A DNA stretch of 64,000 nt from Clostridia bacterium (GCA_017428085.1 JAFRRP010000075.1:1-64000); one strand, 5' to 3'; counted from the stretch's first letter, positions 23,656 through 33,427 are shown. The notes: generated by a model from the letters alone, not told the origin. Numbers and translations are program-made.

Positions 23656-26568
23656 TTGACAGAATATGTTATCAGCATCACTTGGGGAAAGTCATGTAAT
23701 TATGTACCGCAGGATGTGGAAGAGCTGTGCTGGGACGGTTCCCTCAGTTTGACGGGCGGTACGCTCGAAAAGGCCGAGCTGCTCCATTATAAGTATATCA
23801 TGTGGTCGCAGGCGGAGGAGCTTCCCGAAACGATCCATGACGCCGCCTCTGCCGCGCAGCCGGAAAACGGGGAAAACCTTGTCGTCTGGCGCTCCGCCGT
23901 CGTTCCGGGCGGGCCGCTGACGCTGGAGGGACTGCGGTTGCGTCTCAAAGGGAACGACGAAACCGTCGTTTCTTTGCGGTTTTCGCATACGCAAATCCGG
24001 TTCCTTCTGCGCGATCTGCTGGCGAGGGAACGGCTGCGGTTCCATGCCGGCGGAAAGTACTCCGGCTTTCCCGTCGATGTTTTTCTCGGCCCCGACGCCC
24101 GTCCGAGGCTGTCCCGCGCGCGCTTTCTGCGGGAGCTGCGGGAGAACGCCCGCGCAGGTTATCTGCTGACGCCCGACGACTTTGAGAACAGCGATAAAAG
24201 ATATTATCATTCCATGTACGGCGTTGAGATCCGGCCTTCCGAAACGATCTGCGCGCGGTTCCCCGTCGCAAACTACGCCTGTCGGCAGGGGAACGCCTGC
24301 CGGGTCAGGATACAGCTGACCGCGATTCTGGGATATGAGGGGCTTTACACGGAACAAGCGCATGCCTTTGCGATCGGTATAGGCGACTGGAGCCGGACGG
24401 TCTCCCATATCTTCACTAACAGGATACGTCTCCCCAAATTGGAAGAGATCCATATGACGGTCCCCTGGGCGGCGTTGTCGGAAGAAAACAACCGGATCTC
24501 CGTCACGCATTTGTCGGGCGATTCCGCTTTATTGCTGCACCGTATCGCGTTCGGCGCGGATCCGTCCATGCTGCCCCGCGCCGCCGCGCTGCCCGCCTTG
24601 CCGGAAACGCCCGCTTTTTACGTGGGAACGGAAACCGATCTGCTGACACCCGCCAACGGGGATATCGACGAACTGCTCGACCGGCTGCACCGGGAACGCC
24701 TCGGGAACTACGTTTCGTTCAGAGAGCGTGCCGCCTGGGCGCCGGAAGCGGACCTGCTGCGCTGGGCGGCAAAAGTCAAGGAATACGGTTTTCTGGCCGC
24801 GACCTGCGGCGCCGCGCCCGAAACGGAACAAATGCTCGACGCCGTTCTCGGGGACCGTTATCTGGGCGAACAGGCCCACGAGATCAGCAATCTGGCATAC
24901 GGATGGGGCGAACCCGACCCGATCGAGGAAAGAAAAAACAGAACGCTGAAGGAGTGCAAAGAAAGCTATCTCAAACGGATGGGGCCCCATCGCGTCGTCG
25001 GGCAGGCGCTCCCGCAGCAGTATCTGGATTATGAGGCCGGCGTGCGGCTTGTCATGACGGAGATCCCCGCTTCTCACGCGACGCTGGACCTGCATGCGGC
25101 CCGCGGCGCCGCCAACGCCTTCGGCAGGCCGTTCTGGGGTGTACACGTCGCCAATCACGTCACGCGGGCGCCGCTGGACCAAGATCACGTCAGAAGATTA
25201 TTTATCCTGCTGCACCAGTGCTGGCTGCACGGCGCTTCCATCCTGCAGGACGAAGAAGTCGCCTACCGGTATAACCACGATACCATCTATTCCTATTCCG
25301 ACGAGCTGCCCACAGCCTACCGGAAGATCTATCAGGATATCTTTCACTACGCAAACAATATCACGTTGGGCAAGCCGCTTGTTTCCACAGGGTTCCTGCA
25401 GGGCAACTACGATCTTCTGATCGGCGGGGCGCAGGCGGAACCCCATACCGCCCGCACGAAGGTCTGGGGCGCGTTCGGTCCCGAAACGGAATGCTGGGAA
25501 TTCGATACGCCCGAAAGCGGCTGGAAGCTGCTGGACGCATATATGCCCGGCGTGTGGCTCTATCCCGTTTTGCAGGACCGCGGAAAGATCCGGCTGTTTT
25601 TTACCGGCTCGCCCAACGGGCAGGTGGATCTTGTCCCGATCACCGCGCCGGCGGAAACGCTGCTGCAATATCCCGTGCTGATCCTGCCCGGCTGGAACAC
25701 CATGACGCGGGAGATCTATGACAACCTGTGCGAATACGCGGACCGGGGCGGCCATCTGATCCTGTGCGCGGCCCAATGCACCGAACACGTCACGCGAGAC
25801 TTCTTAAAGGGGAAGGAAGATTTCGCGTTCATCCATAACGGCGACCTGACGGAACTGGCCGGCGTTCAGGTCTGTGCGTCCGATACCCTTACCGACGCGG
25901 TCTGCTTCGACGACGAAACGGTTTCCGTCAATCCCGGCGTCAGGGTGCTGAAAACGGTCCTGCGCGGCGCGACCGTGCTGGCCGCCGACAGGGTCGGCAA
26001 TCCCGTTGTCGTTGAAAAAAGGCATACGAAAGGCCGCGTCTGGCTGTTGTGCGCGGGAGAGTATTGGGGCGCGGAAGCGTTTAATCTCCTGCGGCCGTAT
26101 CTGTGCAGGCGCATCGTCCGTGAAAATCCACAGCCCATCCGGTTGACCGGCGATACGAACGACGTGGACTTTTACGTATTTACACAGGAAGATACACAGC
26201 GTATCGTTCTGCTGAATACCGACTGGACCAGCGACCGGAACCGGAAATACGTCTGTGTGAACACGTCCGGTCTGCGCATGGAAACGGCGGTCACGGAGGG
26301 GCGCGCGAAACACATTCTGGTAAAGGACCGCTTTGCGCTCTCTTTTGAAGTCCCTTCCGCGATCATCGGGGACTTTACGGTCGACGGGGACCGGCTTTCC
26401 TTCACGGTAAGCGGCGCGGGGACCGTCCCGGTGGAGGTGTTTACCGATCCTTGCGTGCGCATGATCCGCAGCAGCGCGGGCGAACGGCAGGGCAACACGA
26501 TCCGGATCGACATGGGGAGCACATGGTCCGAACGGGAGATCGTCATTTTTTTGCAAAGAACAGAATAA
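23656..26568 (+). CDS. large cytoplasmic protein, probable glycoside-hydrolase-like, unrecognised family
   Basis: About 970 residues, no signal peptide. The ribosome site AGGAGG lies only one base before the ATG at 23650 but 7 bases before a TTG at 23656, which I take as the start. The N-terminal third is beta-rich. The middle (about 330-600) looks like a TIM barrel (LLRWAAKVKEYGFLAATCG; RPFWGVHVANHVTR; CWLHGASILQDEEVAYRYNH with acidic residues). Near 670-740 the stretch YPVLILPGWNTMTREIYDNL and CEYADRGGHLILCAAQ resembles the amidotransferase-like domain of GH42 beta-galactosidases. The end is an all-beta domain. Function is inferred only by this layout. Confidence 0.6.
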   Translation: MTEYVISITWGKSCNYVPQDVEELCWDGSLSLTGGTLEKAELLHYKYIMWSQAEELPETIHDAASAAQPENGENLVVWRSAVVPGGPLTLEGLRLRLKGNDETVVSLRFSHTQIRFLLRDLLARERLRFHAGGKYSGFPVDVFLGPDARPRLSRARFLRELRENARAGYLLTPDDFENSDKRYYHSMYGVEIRPSETICARFPVANYACRQGNACRVRIQLTAILGYEGLYTEQAHAFAIGIGDWSRTVSHIFTNRIRLPKLEEIHMTVPWAALSEENNRISVTHLSGDSALLLHRIAFGADPSMLPRAAALPALPETPAFYVGTETDLLTPANGDIDELLDRLHRERLGNYVSFRERAAWAPEADLLRWAAKVKEYGFLAATCGAAPETEQMLDAVLGDRYLGEQAHEISNLAYGWGEPDPIEERKNRTLKECKESYLKRMGPHRVVGQALPQQYLDYEAGVRLVMTEIPASHATLDLHAARGAANAFGRPFWGVHVANHVTRAPLDQDHVRRLFILLHQCWLHGASILQDEEVAYRYNHDTIYSYSDELPTAYRKIYQDIFHYANNITLGKPLVSTGFLQGNYDLLIGGAQAEPHTARTKVWGAFGPETECWEFDTPESGWKLLDAYMPGVWLYPVLQDRGKIRLFFTGSPNGQVDLVPITAPAETLLQYPVLILPGWNTMTREIYDNLCEYADRGGHLILCAAQCTEHVTRDFLKGKEDFAFIHNGDLTELAGVQVCASDTLTDAVCFDDETVSVNPGVRVLKTVLRGATVLAADRVGNPVVVEKRHTKGRVWLLCAGEYWGAEAFNLLRPYLCRRIVRENPQPIRLTGDTNDVDFYVFTQEDTQRIVLLNTDWTSDRNRKYVCVNTSGLRMETAVTEGRAKHILVKDRFALSFEVPSAIIGDFTVDGDRLSFTVSGAGTVPVEVFTDPCVRMIRSSAGERQGNTIRIDMGSTWSEREIVIFLQRTE

Positions 26569-26573
26569 CAGGA

Positions 26574-26604
26574 CCGGCGCGCCGAAAAAGGCGCGCCGGT
26601 TTTT
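26574..26604. terminator. terminator between convergent genes
   Basis: Perfect 10-base stem CCGGCGCGCC-GAAAAA-GGCGCGCCGG followed by TTTTT. Confidence 0.92.
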
Positions 26605-26639
26605 CGAAATGAACAAATTGAAAAGGTCCGTATCTGCCG

Positions 26640-27410
26640 TCAGGCGTCTGTGCCCGTGATTTCCGTAAACGCCCGGAAATACCGTTCCCCCAAACCGTAA
26701 ATGGCTGCGCGGCAGAAATGGACCGAATCATCCCAGCCAAACGGGTGATGTTTGGAGAACTGCGCGTTGGATAATAAGCCGTCGCTTTCCACAAAAGCGC
26801 CGCGGCCGCAATCGCGGCACACCGCCCGTATGGCGTCAACGACCGGCGTACAGATCGCCATGTTCTCCTGTTCCCAGTGCTGTACAAAATCCCCGGCTAC
26901 AAACGGAAGCCCGGGAACGTTGAAGGTTTCGCGCACGCCACGCACCAACGTCATCAGATGGTTATAATGTGTTTCATAAGAGGCGTTTAATACGGCGTCC
27001 TGTTCTCCCTGATGCCAGAGCAGCGCCACCAGACGGTTTCCCCCGTTTAAATCCAGCGCGGTTTTTATCATATCCAGCATACGCAGATACAGCACGTCGT
27101 TCGGCTTCCAATTGTTGTCGAGAAAACCCGTACCGCCCACGGCCGCGCGCAGGATCAGAAGGCTCCGTCCCTCGGCGAGAAGATTGTTTTCAAGGTATCC
27201 GCGCGCAAAGGCAAGTGAAAAATTCGAGCGGATGTCGTTCCCTGTTACGGATTCCACCGCCTGCGAGATCGTAAAATTTTCGTTCAGATACCAGACCCGC
27301 TCGTTCGGTTCCCATGGCTTTTCAGCGCTTCCGAAACCGTAGCCCTCCGCGTTGGATTGCCCTGCCTGAATCAGGATATCAAACGGTTCTTTTGTAAAAT
27401 CCTTAAGCAT
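26640..27410 (-). CDS. SASA-domain (sialate O-acetylesterase-like) esterase
   Basis: 256 residues covering one SGNH-fold domain: block I ILIQAGQSNAEGYGFGS (nucleophile Ser), LRAAVGGTGFLDNNW, block III LLWHQGEQDA and the C-terminal DSVHFCRAAIYGLGERYF with the His. These are the SASA family marks; members remove acetyl groups from sialic acid or xylan side chains. No signal peptide, so it acts inside. It is transcribed toward the neighbouring large enzyme and ends at the shared terminator. Confidence 0.85.
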   Translation of the reverse strand: MLKDFTKEPFDILIQAGQSNAEGYGFGSAEKPWEPNERVWYLNENFTISQAVESVTGNDIRSNFSLAFARGYLENNLLAEGRSLLILRAAVGGTGFLDNNWKPNDVLYLRMLDMIKTALDLNGGNRLVALLWHQGEQDAVLNASYETHYNHLMTLVRGVRETFNVPGLPFVAGDFVQHWEQENMAICTPVVDAIRAVCRDCGRGAFVESDGLLSNAQFSKHHPFGWDDSVHFCRAAIYGLGERYFRAFTEITGTDA

Positions 27411-27638
27411 ATATGATCCCCTTTCCTGTGTCCGGTTGTAAAAAGAAAAAGCATGAGTATCAGTATATCAGTTTTTTCCCTGAATGCAACAGTTCTGAAG
27501 GATTTTTTATTAATTGCCGACATTTTTGCCAACGTTTCTTATGGAAAAAACTCTTGCAGAGGATTGCAGATGACTACAGACTGCTTTTCAGAAAATCTCC
27601 CTACCTTATTCGCGGCGTTCTGCTGCATGTGGAGATGA

Positions 27639-28170
27639 AGTGGGGGAATGAGCCGAGCGATGCCGGTGGTGCCGAGGATTCGCCACGCCCGGTGGGCGAT
27701 AAAGGCGAACCGCAGGCGGGAGAAAACACAGAGGAACACGACCGCTTCAAGGGAAGCTCCCTGACATTGTTTTCGACGGGCAAGAGAAAGCGAAGGCGAG
27801 TGAGTGAGGAAACAAGGGGCAGAGCGAAGCGCCGTTGACGGCGGCCGTCCCCTCTGTCTCCTACGGAGACATCTCCCCACACTGTGGGGAGTCACCAAGC
27901 GAGCAGCGCGACAATATCTCCGAGGGGCAAGGCGTCACAGCCGCCGCGATACAAACAAGTCCTTCTTCCACAACCACATCGTCGCGGGCTTTGTATCGTT
28001 CGCGACGATTTTTCTTTGAAAAATCATCTCTCGCTCACGCCGTCGCTCCTCCTTTCCGCAAAAGGTCCCGCTCGGCTCGTCTGTTCGCTTGCAAGTGTGC
28101 TCCCGACGACTTGCTGTCGCTACCAACCTTTTGCGGTTTTCGGCCATCCTGACCGAATCCGTTATGAACA
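27639..28170. repeat. noncoding block of composite dispersed repeats
   Basis: About 530 bases with open but implausible frames on both strands. Visible parts: a hairpin CTCCCCAC-ACT-GTGGGGAG near 27870-27890, a segment CTGTCTCCTACGGAGACATC, and a segment CGTCGCTCCTCCTTTCCGC running to CGACTTGCTGTCGC and GACCGAATCCGTTATGAACA. I recall these phrases as common intergenic repeats in gut Clostridia; homology was not tested. The block runs directly into repeat copy B and may reflect stepwise insertion. Confidence 0.5.
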
Positions 28171-28174
28171 CTCG

Positions 28175-28284
28175 CACCAAATCAATCCCCAGGAATGGCG
28201 GGGCGCCGCCGTTTTTGGGGATTTCCTTTTGCCTGAAACAATTGTCCTTATCGCTTTTGACCCATGTTTGCCCCATATGGGAAT
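28175..28284. repeat. dispersed intergenic repeat, copy B
   Basis: Second copy of the about 105-base repeat: AATCAATCCCCAGG, GGCGGGGCGCCGCCG, TTTTTGGGGATTTCC, TTGTCCTTATCGCTT, CCCATGTTTGCCCCA. It ends just before the truncated phosphatase, whose 5' part is missing. Confidence 0.8.
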
Positions 28285-28329
28285 AAACAGAAACGGGTTG
28301 TCGGCGAAAAAGAATACAACGATACGTGA

Positions 28330-28725
28330 AAACCGACGGAGGAAACGCTGTCGATCCTTTACGGCGATTTGCCGCACGAAACCGATCCCGCGTTCCGGGA
28401 AATGGATTTCGGCGCGTTCGAGATGCGTTCTTATGAGGAAATGAAGACCGATCCCGCCTATCTCGCGTGGATCACGGGCAATAATGAAACAAACGTCGCC
28501 CCCGGCGGCGAGAGCGGCGAGATCATGGCCCGGCGCGTCCTCGCCGCTCTTGACCGTTTGCTGGCGGAGAACCGCGATACGCTGCTGGTCACCCACGGCG
28601 GCGTGATCGCCGCCATTATGGCGCGCCTGTTCCCGGCGGCGCAAAAAAACCGCTATGACTGGCAGCCTGCCCCCGGCGGCGGATATGCGGTCGATCTCAA
28701 CCGAAAATCGTATGCGATTTTTTAA
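28330..28725 (+). pseudogene. histidine phosphatase, N-terminus lost
   Basis: The frame starts after TGA at 28327-28329 and reads LSILYGDLPHETDPAFREMD, FGAFEMRSYEEM, TLLVTHGGVIAAIMARLFP and ends KSYAIF. It is the C-terminal two thirds of a phosphoglycerate-mutase-like phosphatase, close to the CobC/adenosylcobalamin-phosphatase type. The RHG motif with the phosphorylated His, about 50-60 residues, is absent and the repeat block abuts the break. The second catalytic His (VTHGG) is kept. TTG 28369 is the only possible start and would give an inactive protein. Confidence 0.75.
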
Positions 28726-29051
28726 GGCCTCACGCCTGAGAAAAACCGTATTTTTTTGTTTTGGCGGCCCAGATTTTTGATCGCGTAAGCTGTTTGATGA
28801 CTGCGAAACCGATAGAATATATCCATTGTTTCCTATTGGGTGGTTTTTATGTGGATCGTGTTTCGGGAAGGACCCGATTTCTTCCCTTTACTTTCGGTTT
28901 GACCCATATGTTGTTTACGGCCGTTCGTTCTTCCATCCGTATGCGCCGCCTTTCATGGGATTCCGTGCTTTTCGGTTTTTTCAATTGCCGTCAGCATACA
29001 GGACCCTGCTTTAACGGAACAAAAAACAGAGAGAAAGCATGGATCCGGATG
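28726..29051. other. 326-base intergenic region, nothing recognised
   Basis: Lies between the 3' ends of convergent genes. Moderately T-rich, with only a weak AGGC/GCCT hairpin right after the phosphatase stop. No gene, promoter or repeat core was seen. Confidence 0.5.
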
Positions 29052-30623
29052 TTATTTTTGAATGAACGACTGAAAGAACGAAACGATACGGCTGATCAGA
29101 TCCCGCAGCCAGATGAGGATGTTGCCGAAACCGGCGGAGATCCCTTCACCGCCCTGGCCGGGGAAACCGCCCTGTCCGCCCGGGCCCATATTGCCGCCGG
29201 TGGCCGTCGTCGCCGTGGCGGTCGCGCTGCCGTTCAGCGTATAGCCGGTGCCGGAGGCGACAGAGGGACTGGCAAACACCACATAACTTGCGTTCCTGGG
29301 CGACTGCGATTGTGCGGTGTAAAGCGTATTGCCGGAGGCGTCCGTGATCGTGACGGTATTGCCCGCGGTGACGATATTGCCGCCGGTATTGCCGCCCATA
29401 CCGCCGAAGCCGGGCCTGCCGCCGCTGCCGCCGAACGCCACGTAGACGCCGGAATAACTCTGCGGCATCATGGCGTGGCCCACGGCCAGCACCGTCGCGC
29501 CGCTGAACGCGCAGCCGTACTCGGTATCGATGGGGTCTCCGTCGCCCTGGCTCGGCGCGTAGACCTCCAGCTTGCCGCCCGAAAGCGTGGCGCTGCCGTT
29601 GGAATCGATGCCGTCGCCGTTCGTCACGTTGATATACACGTAGCCGCCGTACTGGTTATATGCAAAATCAGCGCTCCGGTCGGCGATATCGCCGTTGGCG
29701 GCGTTGATCCCGTCGTCCGTGGCGTTTACATAGACGCTGCCGGAATAGACGTTGACCGTCGCGCCTTCCATGCCCTCGGTCGCTTTCGTCACGTTGATCG
29801 TGGGGCCGTCTGTGCCTTCCGCGCCGATGTTCAGGACGTAATCGCTCTTAATGCCGTCGTCATTCGCGGATACGGTGATATTGCCCGAAAGGATGTTGAG
29901 TTCTTTCTCCGACTTGATCGCGTCGCCGTCATACGAACTTGCGTCTTCGGGGTCCTTATAGCTGTGCCTGATGATGACGTTGAGCGTTACGTCTTCGATT
30001 GTCAGGGATGCTGTGGAAAGCAGCGTGGTCGTCGCGTTGCCGTTTTCGTCCTCTTCGTAAAGATCCGCGCCGCCCTTCACGCCGTTCTTGCCGTAGGCGT
30101 TCACGTTGATTGTGCCCGTGCCGGAGAGCGTCACATTGGAGCCGTCCTTGCACTTGACGACGGCGTTCTCAATATCGGGGTAGGTCGTTTCGTCGGAATA
30201 AACGTCGTCGTTGTTGTACCGGTCGTCGGAAAGGTCGTTCACGCTGCCCGCCTTAGCCACGATGGTGACGCCGCTGCCCTTGTTGCAAGTGATGGGGGCG
30301 GTGGCGGAGGCCGATAATGTCAGGCTGTCCAGCACCAGCGTCACGCCCGTGACGTTTTTCTTTACCACAATGGTTCCGTTCGCGCAGGAACCGGAGACCA
30401 CGTAGGTACCCGCCGCGTTGATGGTGAGCGACGTGTTCTTCACCTTGTAGCCGCTATACGCGCCTTCGGTGACGGCGATCCCGCCGTCCGAAAAGACGAA
30501 GGACGTGGCGTTGGCGGTATCGTATTCCGCGGCGGACGCGGTCACAGCCAGACCGGTCATCGTGAGCAGCAGCGCCAGCGCGGTGGCGACCGAGAGCAGT
30601 TGGTTGGTGATTTTCGTTTTCAT
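29052..30623 (-). CDS. secreted Cthe_2159-type carbohydrate-binding beta-helix protein
   Basis: 523 residues. A signal peptide (about 1-31, ending TASAA) is followed by the repeated beta-helix of the PF14262 family: TLVLDSLTLSAS, NVTLSGTGTINVNAYGKNGV, GDAIKSEKELNILSGNITVS, ANDDGIKSDYVLNIGA, TDDGINAANGDI, NGDGIDSNGSATLSGGKLEV. The Asp-Gly pairs are the usual calcium positions. Family members bind acidic plant polysaccharide. A Gly/Pro-rich stretch leads to a hydrophobic end LRDLISRIVSFFQSFIQK, a possible membrane association helix. It is the last gene of the CBM-VTC-DUF4956-CBM operon. Confidence 0.85.
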   Translation of the reverse strand: MKTKITNQLLSVATALALLLTMTGLAVTASAAEYDTANATSFVFSDGGIAVTEGAYSGYKVKNTSLTINAAGTYVVSGSCANGTIVVKKNVTGVTLVLDSLTLSASATAPITCNKGSGVTIVAKAGSVNDLSDDRYNNDDVYSDETTYPDIENAVVKCKDGSNVTLSGTGTINVNAYGKNGVKGGADLYEEDENGNATTTLLSTASLTIEDVTLNVIIRHSYKDPEDASSYDGDAIKSEKELNILSGNITVSANDDGIKSDYVLNIGAEGTDGPTINVTKATEGMEGATVNVYSGSVYVNATDDGINAANGDIADRSADFAYNQYGGYVYINVTNGDGIDSNGSATLSGGKLEVYAPSQGDGDPIDTEYGCAFSGATVLAVGHAMMPQSYSGVYVAFGGSGGRPGFGGMGGNTGGNIVTAGNTVTITDASGNTLYTAQSQSPRNASYVVFASPSVASGTGYTLNGSATATATTATGGNMGPGGQGGFPGQGGEGISAGFGNILIWLRDLISRIVSFFQSFIQK

Positions 30624-30654
30624 TCGTATCGCTCCCTTTTTTTATACTGTTGCA

Positions 30655-31326
30655 TTAAAGCTGCCCCTGCGTTTCCGTGTACGGAAGAAGGGATATTTCG
30701 AGGTTGCCGTTTTTAGTGCGCAGGGCGTCGATGAAGTCCTTTTCCTCTGCGGGGTTTTTCAGCTGCACCTTATACGACAGCCGGAACATGCTGCCCATCT
30801 CGGTGGTCTTGACGCCGGCGTTTTCGATCTTTTTGAGGTAACGGGCGAAGATCTCGTCAAACGTGCCGTTGTACGCCAAAGATTCCGGGATCGTGATCTT
30901 CAAAAGCTGTTCGGCGGCCATGCCCTTGTGCTCGAACAGCGGCACGAGGCTGATGAGGAGGAACAGCACCGCCAGCGCAAGCAGGATCACGACGCCGTAG
31001 GCGATATAGCCCATGCCGAAGGCGATGCCCGCGCCCATGGCCGCTAAGATGGAGGCGATCTCGTCCGCGCTGCCGGGGGCGCTGCGGAAGCGGATCAGGC
31101 TGAACGCGCCGCCGATGGCCACGCCCGCGCCGATGTTGCCGTTGACGAAGGTGATCACCGCCGCCACCACGAACGGGATCAGGGCCGTTACGATAAAGAA
31201 GCGTTTGGTGGAGCGCACGCGGAAGCTCATGAGCCAGGCGTACAGGAAACCCGCCGCCAGCGCGACGCCGGCCATCAGGAAAAACTGCGCGGGGGTGATG
31301 GTGGAAGTATAAATCGAATCGAACAT
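30655..31326 (-). CDS. DUF4956 membrane protein (copy 1)
   Basis: 223 residues: a short N-terminus, three or four membrane helices (FFLMAGVALAAGFLYAWLMS; FIVTALIPFVVAAVITFV; GMGYIAYGVVILLALAVLFL) and a soluble C-terminal domain of about 90 residues. The GGAFSLIRFRSAPGSADEI segment between helices is the family signature. Ribosome site AAGGAAGGAG. The function is unknown, but the gene is regularly next to VTC-domain and CotH genes. Here it follows a VTC gene by 54 bases. A second copy lies at 44316. Confidence 0.88.
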   Translation of the reverse strand: MFDSIYTSTITPAQFFLMAGVALAAGFLYAWLMSFRVRSTKRFFIVTALIPFVVAAVITFVNGNIGAGVAIGGAFSLIRFRSAPGSADEIASILAAMGAGIAFGMGYIAYGVVILLALAVLFLLISLVPLFEHKGMAAEQLLKITIPESLAYNGTFDEIFARYLKKIENAGVKTTEMGSMFRLSYKVQLKNPAEEKDFIDALRTKNGNLEISLLPYTETQGQL

Positions 31327-31380
31327 GGTAGTATCTCCTTCCTTACACTCTGTTTTTTTGAAAAGAATCGTGAATGACGG

Positions 31381-32079
31381 TTATGCGCTCAGCCGCGCTT
31401 TCAGGATCTCCCGGCGGTAGGCTTCGCCGTATTTGGAAAAGCTGCCTTTGCGCACACCGCATTCGGCTAAGATCGCGTTCAGCCACAGCGGCATCGCGTT
31501 TTGCACCTTGATCTCCAGGATCGTCCGGCCCGGTTCCAGCAGCGGGACGCCGTCCATGCTTTTCGTCAGCGTCAGGTCGTCCACACGGTAACGCGGGTTT
31601 TCGTCGATGGTCAGCCGCAGGTCGCCGTCCGGTTCAAAATAGGCGGTGCGGTCGTAGATGATCAGACAGGTGGGCTCCAGCGTCCGGTAGTGGTCGCGGA
31701 ATGCCGCCAGCTCCCGGTTGATCTGCCCGCCGCGCGGGTCGTCCGCTTCGGCGAAAAAAGCCTGCGCCAGCGGGACCGTCGTCTGGATGCGGCGCTTGTA
31801 GACCACGCCGCAGGCCTTGCGCTTCAGCTCCAGAAAAACGGGACTTTCTTCCGTCGCCAGCCCGTAGGAGCGCAGGCGGAGCTTTTCCTTGAACGCCGGT
31901 TTTTGGAGACTTTCGCGGATCAGCGTGTAGGTCGGCGTATCGTAATACAGCGACGCGATCGAGGTCTTGCCGTATTGGTCTGCCTGCATATGGCCCTGTA
32001 ATTTTTCCCGCAAAAGGCGGGTCTGCTCGCCGGTCAGCAGGTATTTCAATTCATAGCGTTTCATGACGGAAATGCTCAT
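31381..32079 (-). CDS. VTC-domain (polyphosphate polymerase-like) protein (copy 1)
   Basis: 232 residues, ribosome site AAGGAGG. The tunnel-fold VTC domain fills the protein: RYELKYLLTGEQTRLLREKL, IASLYYDTPTYTLIRESL, KEKLRLRSYG, VFLELKRKACGVVYKRR, TCLIIYDRTAYF, LRLTIDENPRY and TILEIKVQNAMPLWL. The Arg/Lys-rich strands and the EIK Glu match the nucleotide and metal sites of yeast Vtc4. Bacterial substrates are not settled. Part of a four-gene operon. Confidence 0.9.
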   Translation of the reverse strand: MSISVMKRYELKYLLTGEQTRLLREKLQGHMQADQYGKTSIASLYYDTPTYTLIRESLQKPAFKEKLRLRSYGLATEESPVFLELKRKACGVVYKRRIQTTVPLAQAFFAEADDPRGGQINRELAAFRDHYRTLEPTCLIIYDRTAYFEPDGDLRLTIDENPRYRVDDLTLTKSMDGVPLLEPGRTILEIKVQNAMPLWLNAILAECGVRKGSFSKYGEAYRREILKARLSA

Positions 32080-32113
32080 GGCGTTTTCCTCCTTCCAATT
32101 TTCCTGTTTACTT

Positions 32114-33427
32114 TTATCCGCGTCCGCCGCCGGGCATACCGCCGGGCATACCGCCTCCCATCATCTGGTTGGGAAGCTCGCTGACCTGCCGGCCGTTCAC
32201 GATGACCGTGCCGCCGGTATAGGTCGCCGTGCCGTCGTAGTCGAACGTGCTCTGCCCGGTCACGTCCACGGTGCCGCCGGTGATGATGATATTGCCGTTG
32301 GCATCCACGCCGTCGGTGTCGCCCGCGCCCATCACAATGGTCAGCGTTCCGCCGGTGATCTCCACCGTGGGCGTATAGGCGGAGGATTTTCGCGTGGCGT
32401 TGACGCCGTCGTCGGAGGCGCTGATCGAGATATCGCCGCCGTTGATTTGGATATAGGTGGCCTCCAGTCCTTCCGCCGCGGTGATCGCAAAGGCGCCGTT
32501 ATCAATTTGCAGAAGGGTGTTGGCGTGGACGGCGTCGTCGTTGGCGTCGATCGTGAACGTCCCGCCGGCGATATAGATATTGCCCAGCGTGTCGTCCTCG
32601 TCGTTTTCGGCGTGCAGGCCGTCCGTGCCCGCCGTGAGCGTGAACGTGCCGTCGGCGACCGCGATGCTGTCGTTGGCGCGGACCGCGCATTTCGCGGACG
32701 TGATCGCATATACGCCGCCGATGATGGTCACTTCGTCCTTACCGACGATCCCGTGCCCCGCGGGCGAGGTGATCGTCAGGGAACCCGTGCCGTTGAAGGT
32801 GATATCGTCCCTGGCGAAGACCACGGCATCCACGTTGCTGTCGTCAAGCTGCGTGAAGCTGCCGCCGTTGGAGAGCGCGTTCCGCGTGCCGTCCGCCAAT
32901 GTGATAAACACCTTGTCCGCCTGCTTCACGTAGATGGCCGCGTAGGAATCGGAATGGATGCTGACGCCGTTCAGAACGAGCTGCACCTTATCCTCTTTGC
33001 TTGCGTCCACGATGATACTGCCGTTATCCAGCGTGCCGGTGATCAGATACGTGCCGGAGCCGGTGATCGTCACGGTCGAGCCGGTGACGCTGACCTTGTC
33101 GGAATCCACCGCCGCGCCGGAGCCGGTGAGTTGAACCGTGACCGTCTCGTCGTCGTATTCGGCGCTGAGATCTCTCGCGGAGAACGCGCCGGAGGCTTCT
33201 CCGTCATCAGAGGTTTGCGGATCTGTCGTATCATTGGTCGTTTCATCAGGATCCTCCGGAACGGTCACGGCGTCCGCAGACGCGTTCGTGACGATCTCGG
33301 TCTGCTCCGCTGTCTGACTTGCGGCGCTGTTCAGTGTGGAAGTGATGGTCCGCGCCAGCGCGCACCCGGTAAGAAGAACAGCGATACAAAGAATGGGAAT
33401 GAGAATGGTAAGAGCGTTGCGTTTCAT
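32114..33427 (-). CDS. Cthe_2159-type carbohydrate-binding lipoprotein
   Basis: 437 residues with start ATG 33427 and ribosome site AGGAGGACAAC. The signal MKRNALTILIPILCIAVLLT then GC gives a lipoprotein. A Thr/Asp-rich spacer leads into the PF14262 beta-helix: VQLVLNGVSIHSDSYAAIYV, FNGTGSLTITSPAGHGIVG, ANDSIAVADGTFTLTAGTDG, DANDDAVHANTLLQIDNGAF, ASDDGVNATRKS, DTDGVDANGNIIITGGTVDV. It is the first gene of the operon with VTC, DUF4956 and the secreted relative. One relative is lipid anchored and the other has a hydrophobic tail, so both stay near the cell. The longer frame upstream was rejected. Confidence 0.85.
   Translation of the reverse strand: MKRNALTILIPILCIAVLLTGCALARTITSTLNSAASQTAEQTEIVTNASADAVTVPEDPDETTNDTTDPQTSDDGEASGAFSARDLSAEYDDETVTVQLTGSGAAVDSDKVSVTGSTVTITGSGTYLITGTLDNGSIIVDASKEDKVQLVLNGVSIHSDSYAAIYVKQADKVFITLADGTRNALSNGGSFTQLDDSNVDAVVFARDDITFNGTGSLTITSPAGHGIVGKDEVTIIGGVYAITSAKCAVRANDSIAVADGTFTLTAGTDGLHAENDEDDTLGNIYIAGGTFTIDANDDAVHANTLLQIDNGAFAITAAEGLEATYIQINGGDISISASDDGVNATRKSSAYTPTVEITGGTLTIVMGAGDTDGVDANGNIIITGGTVDVTGQSTFDYDGTATYTGGTVIVNGRQVSELPNQMMGGGMPGGMPGGGRG

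Noticed and set aside
28175-28284. Small ORFs in the dispersed repeat (for example ending EIPKNGGAPPFL)
   Set aside because: They have no ribosome sites, the hairpin dominates the sequence, and the frames differ between copies.
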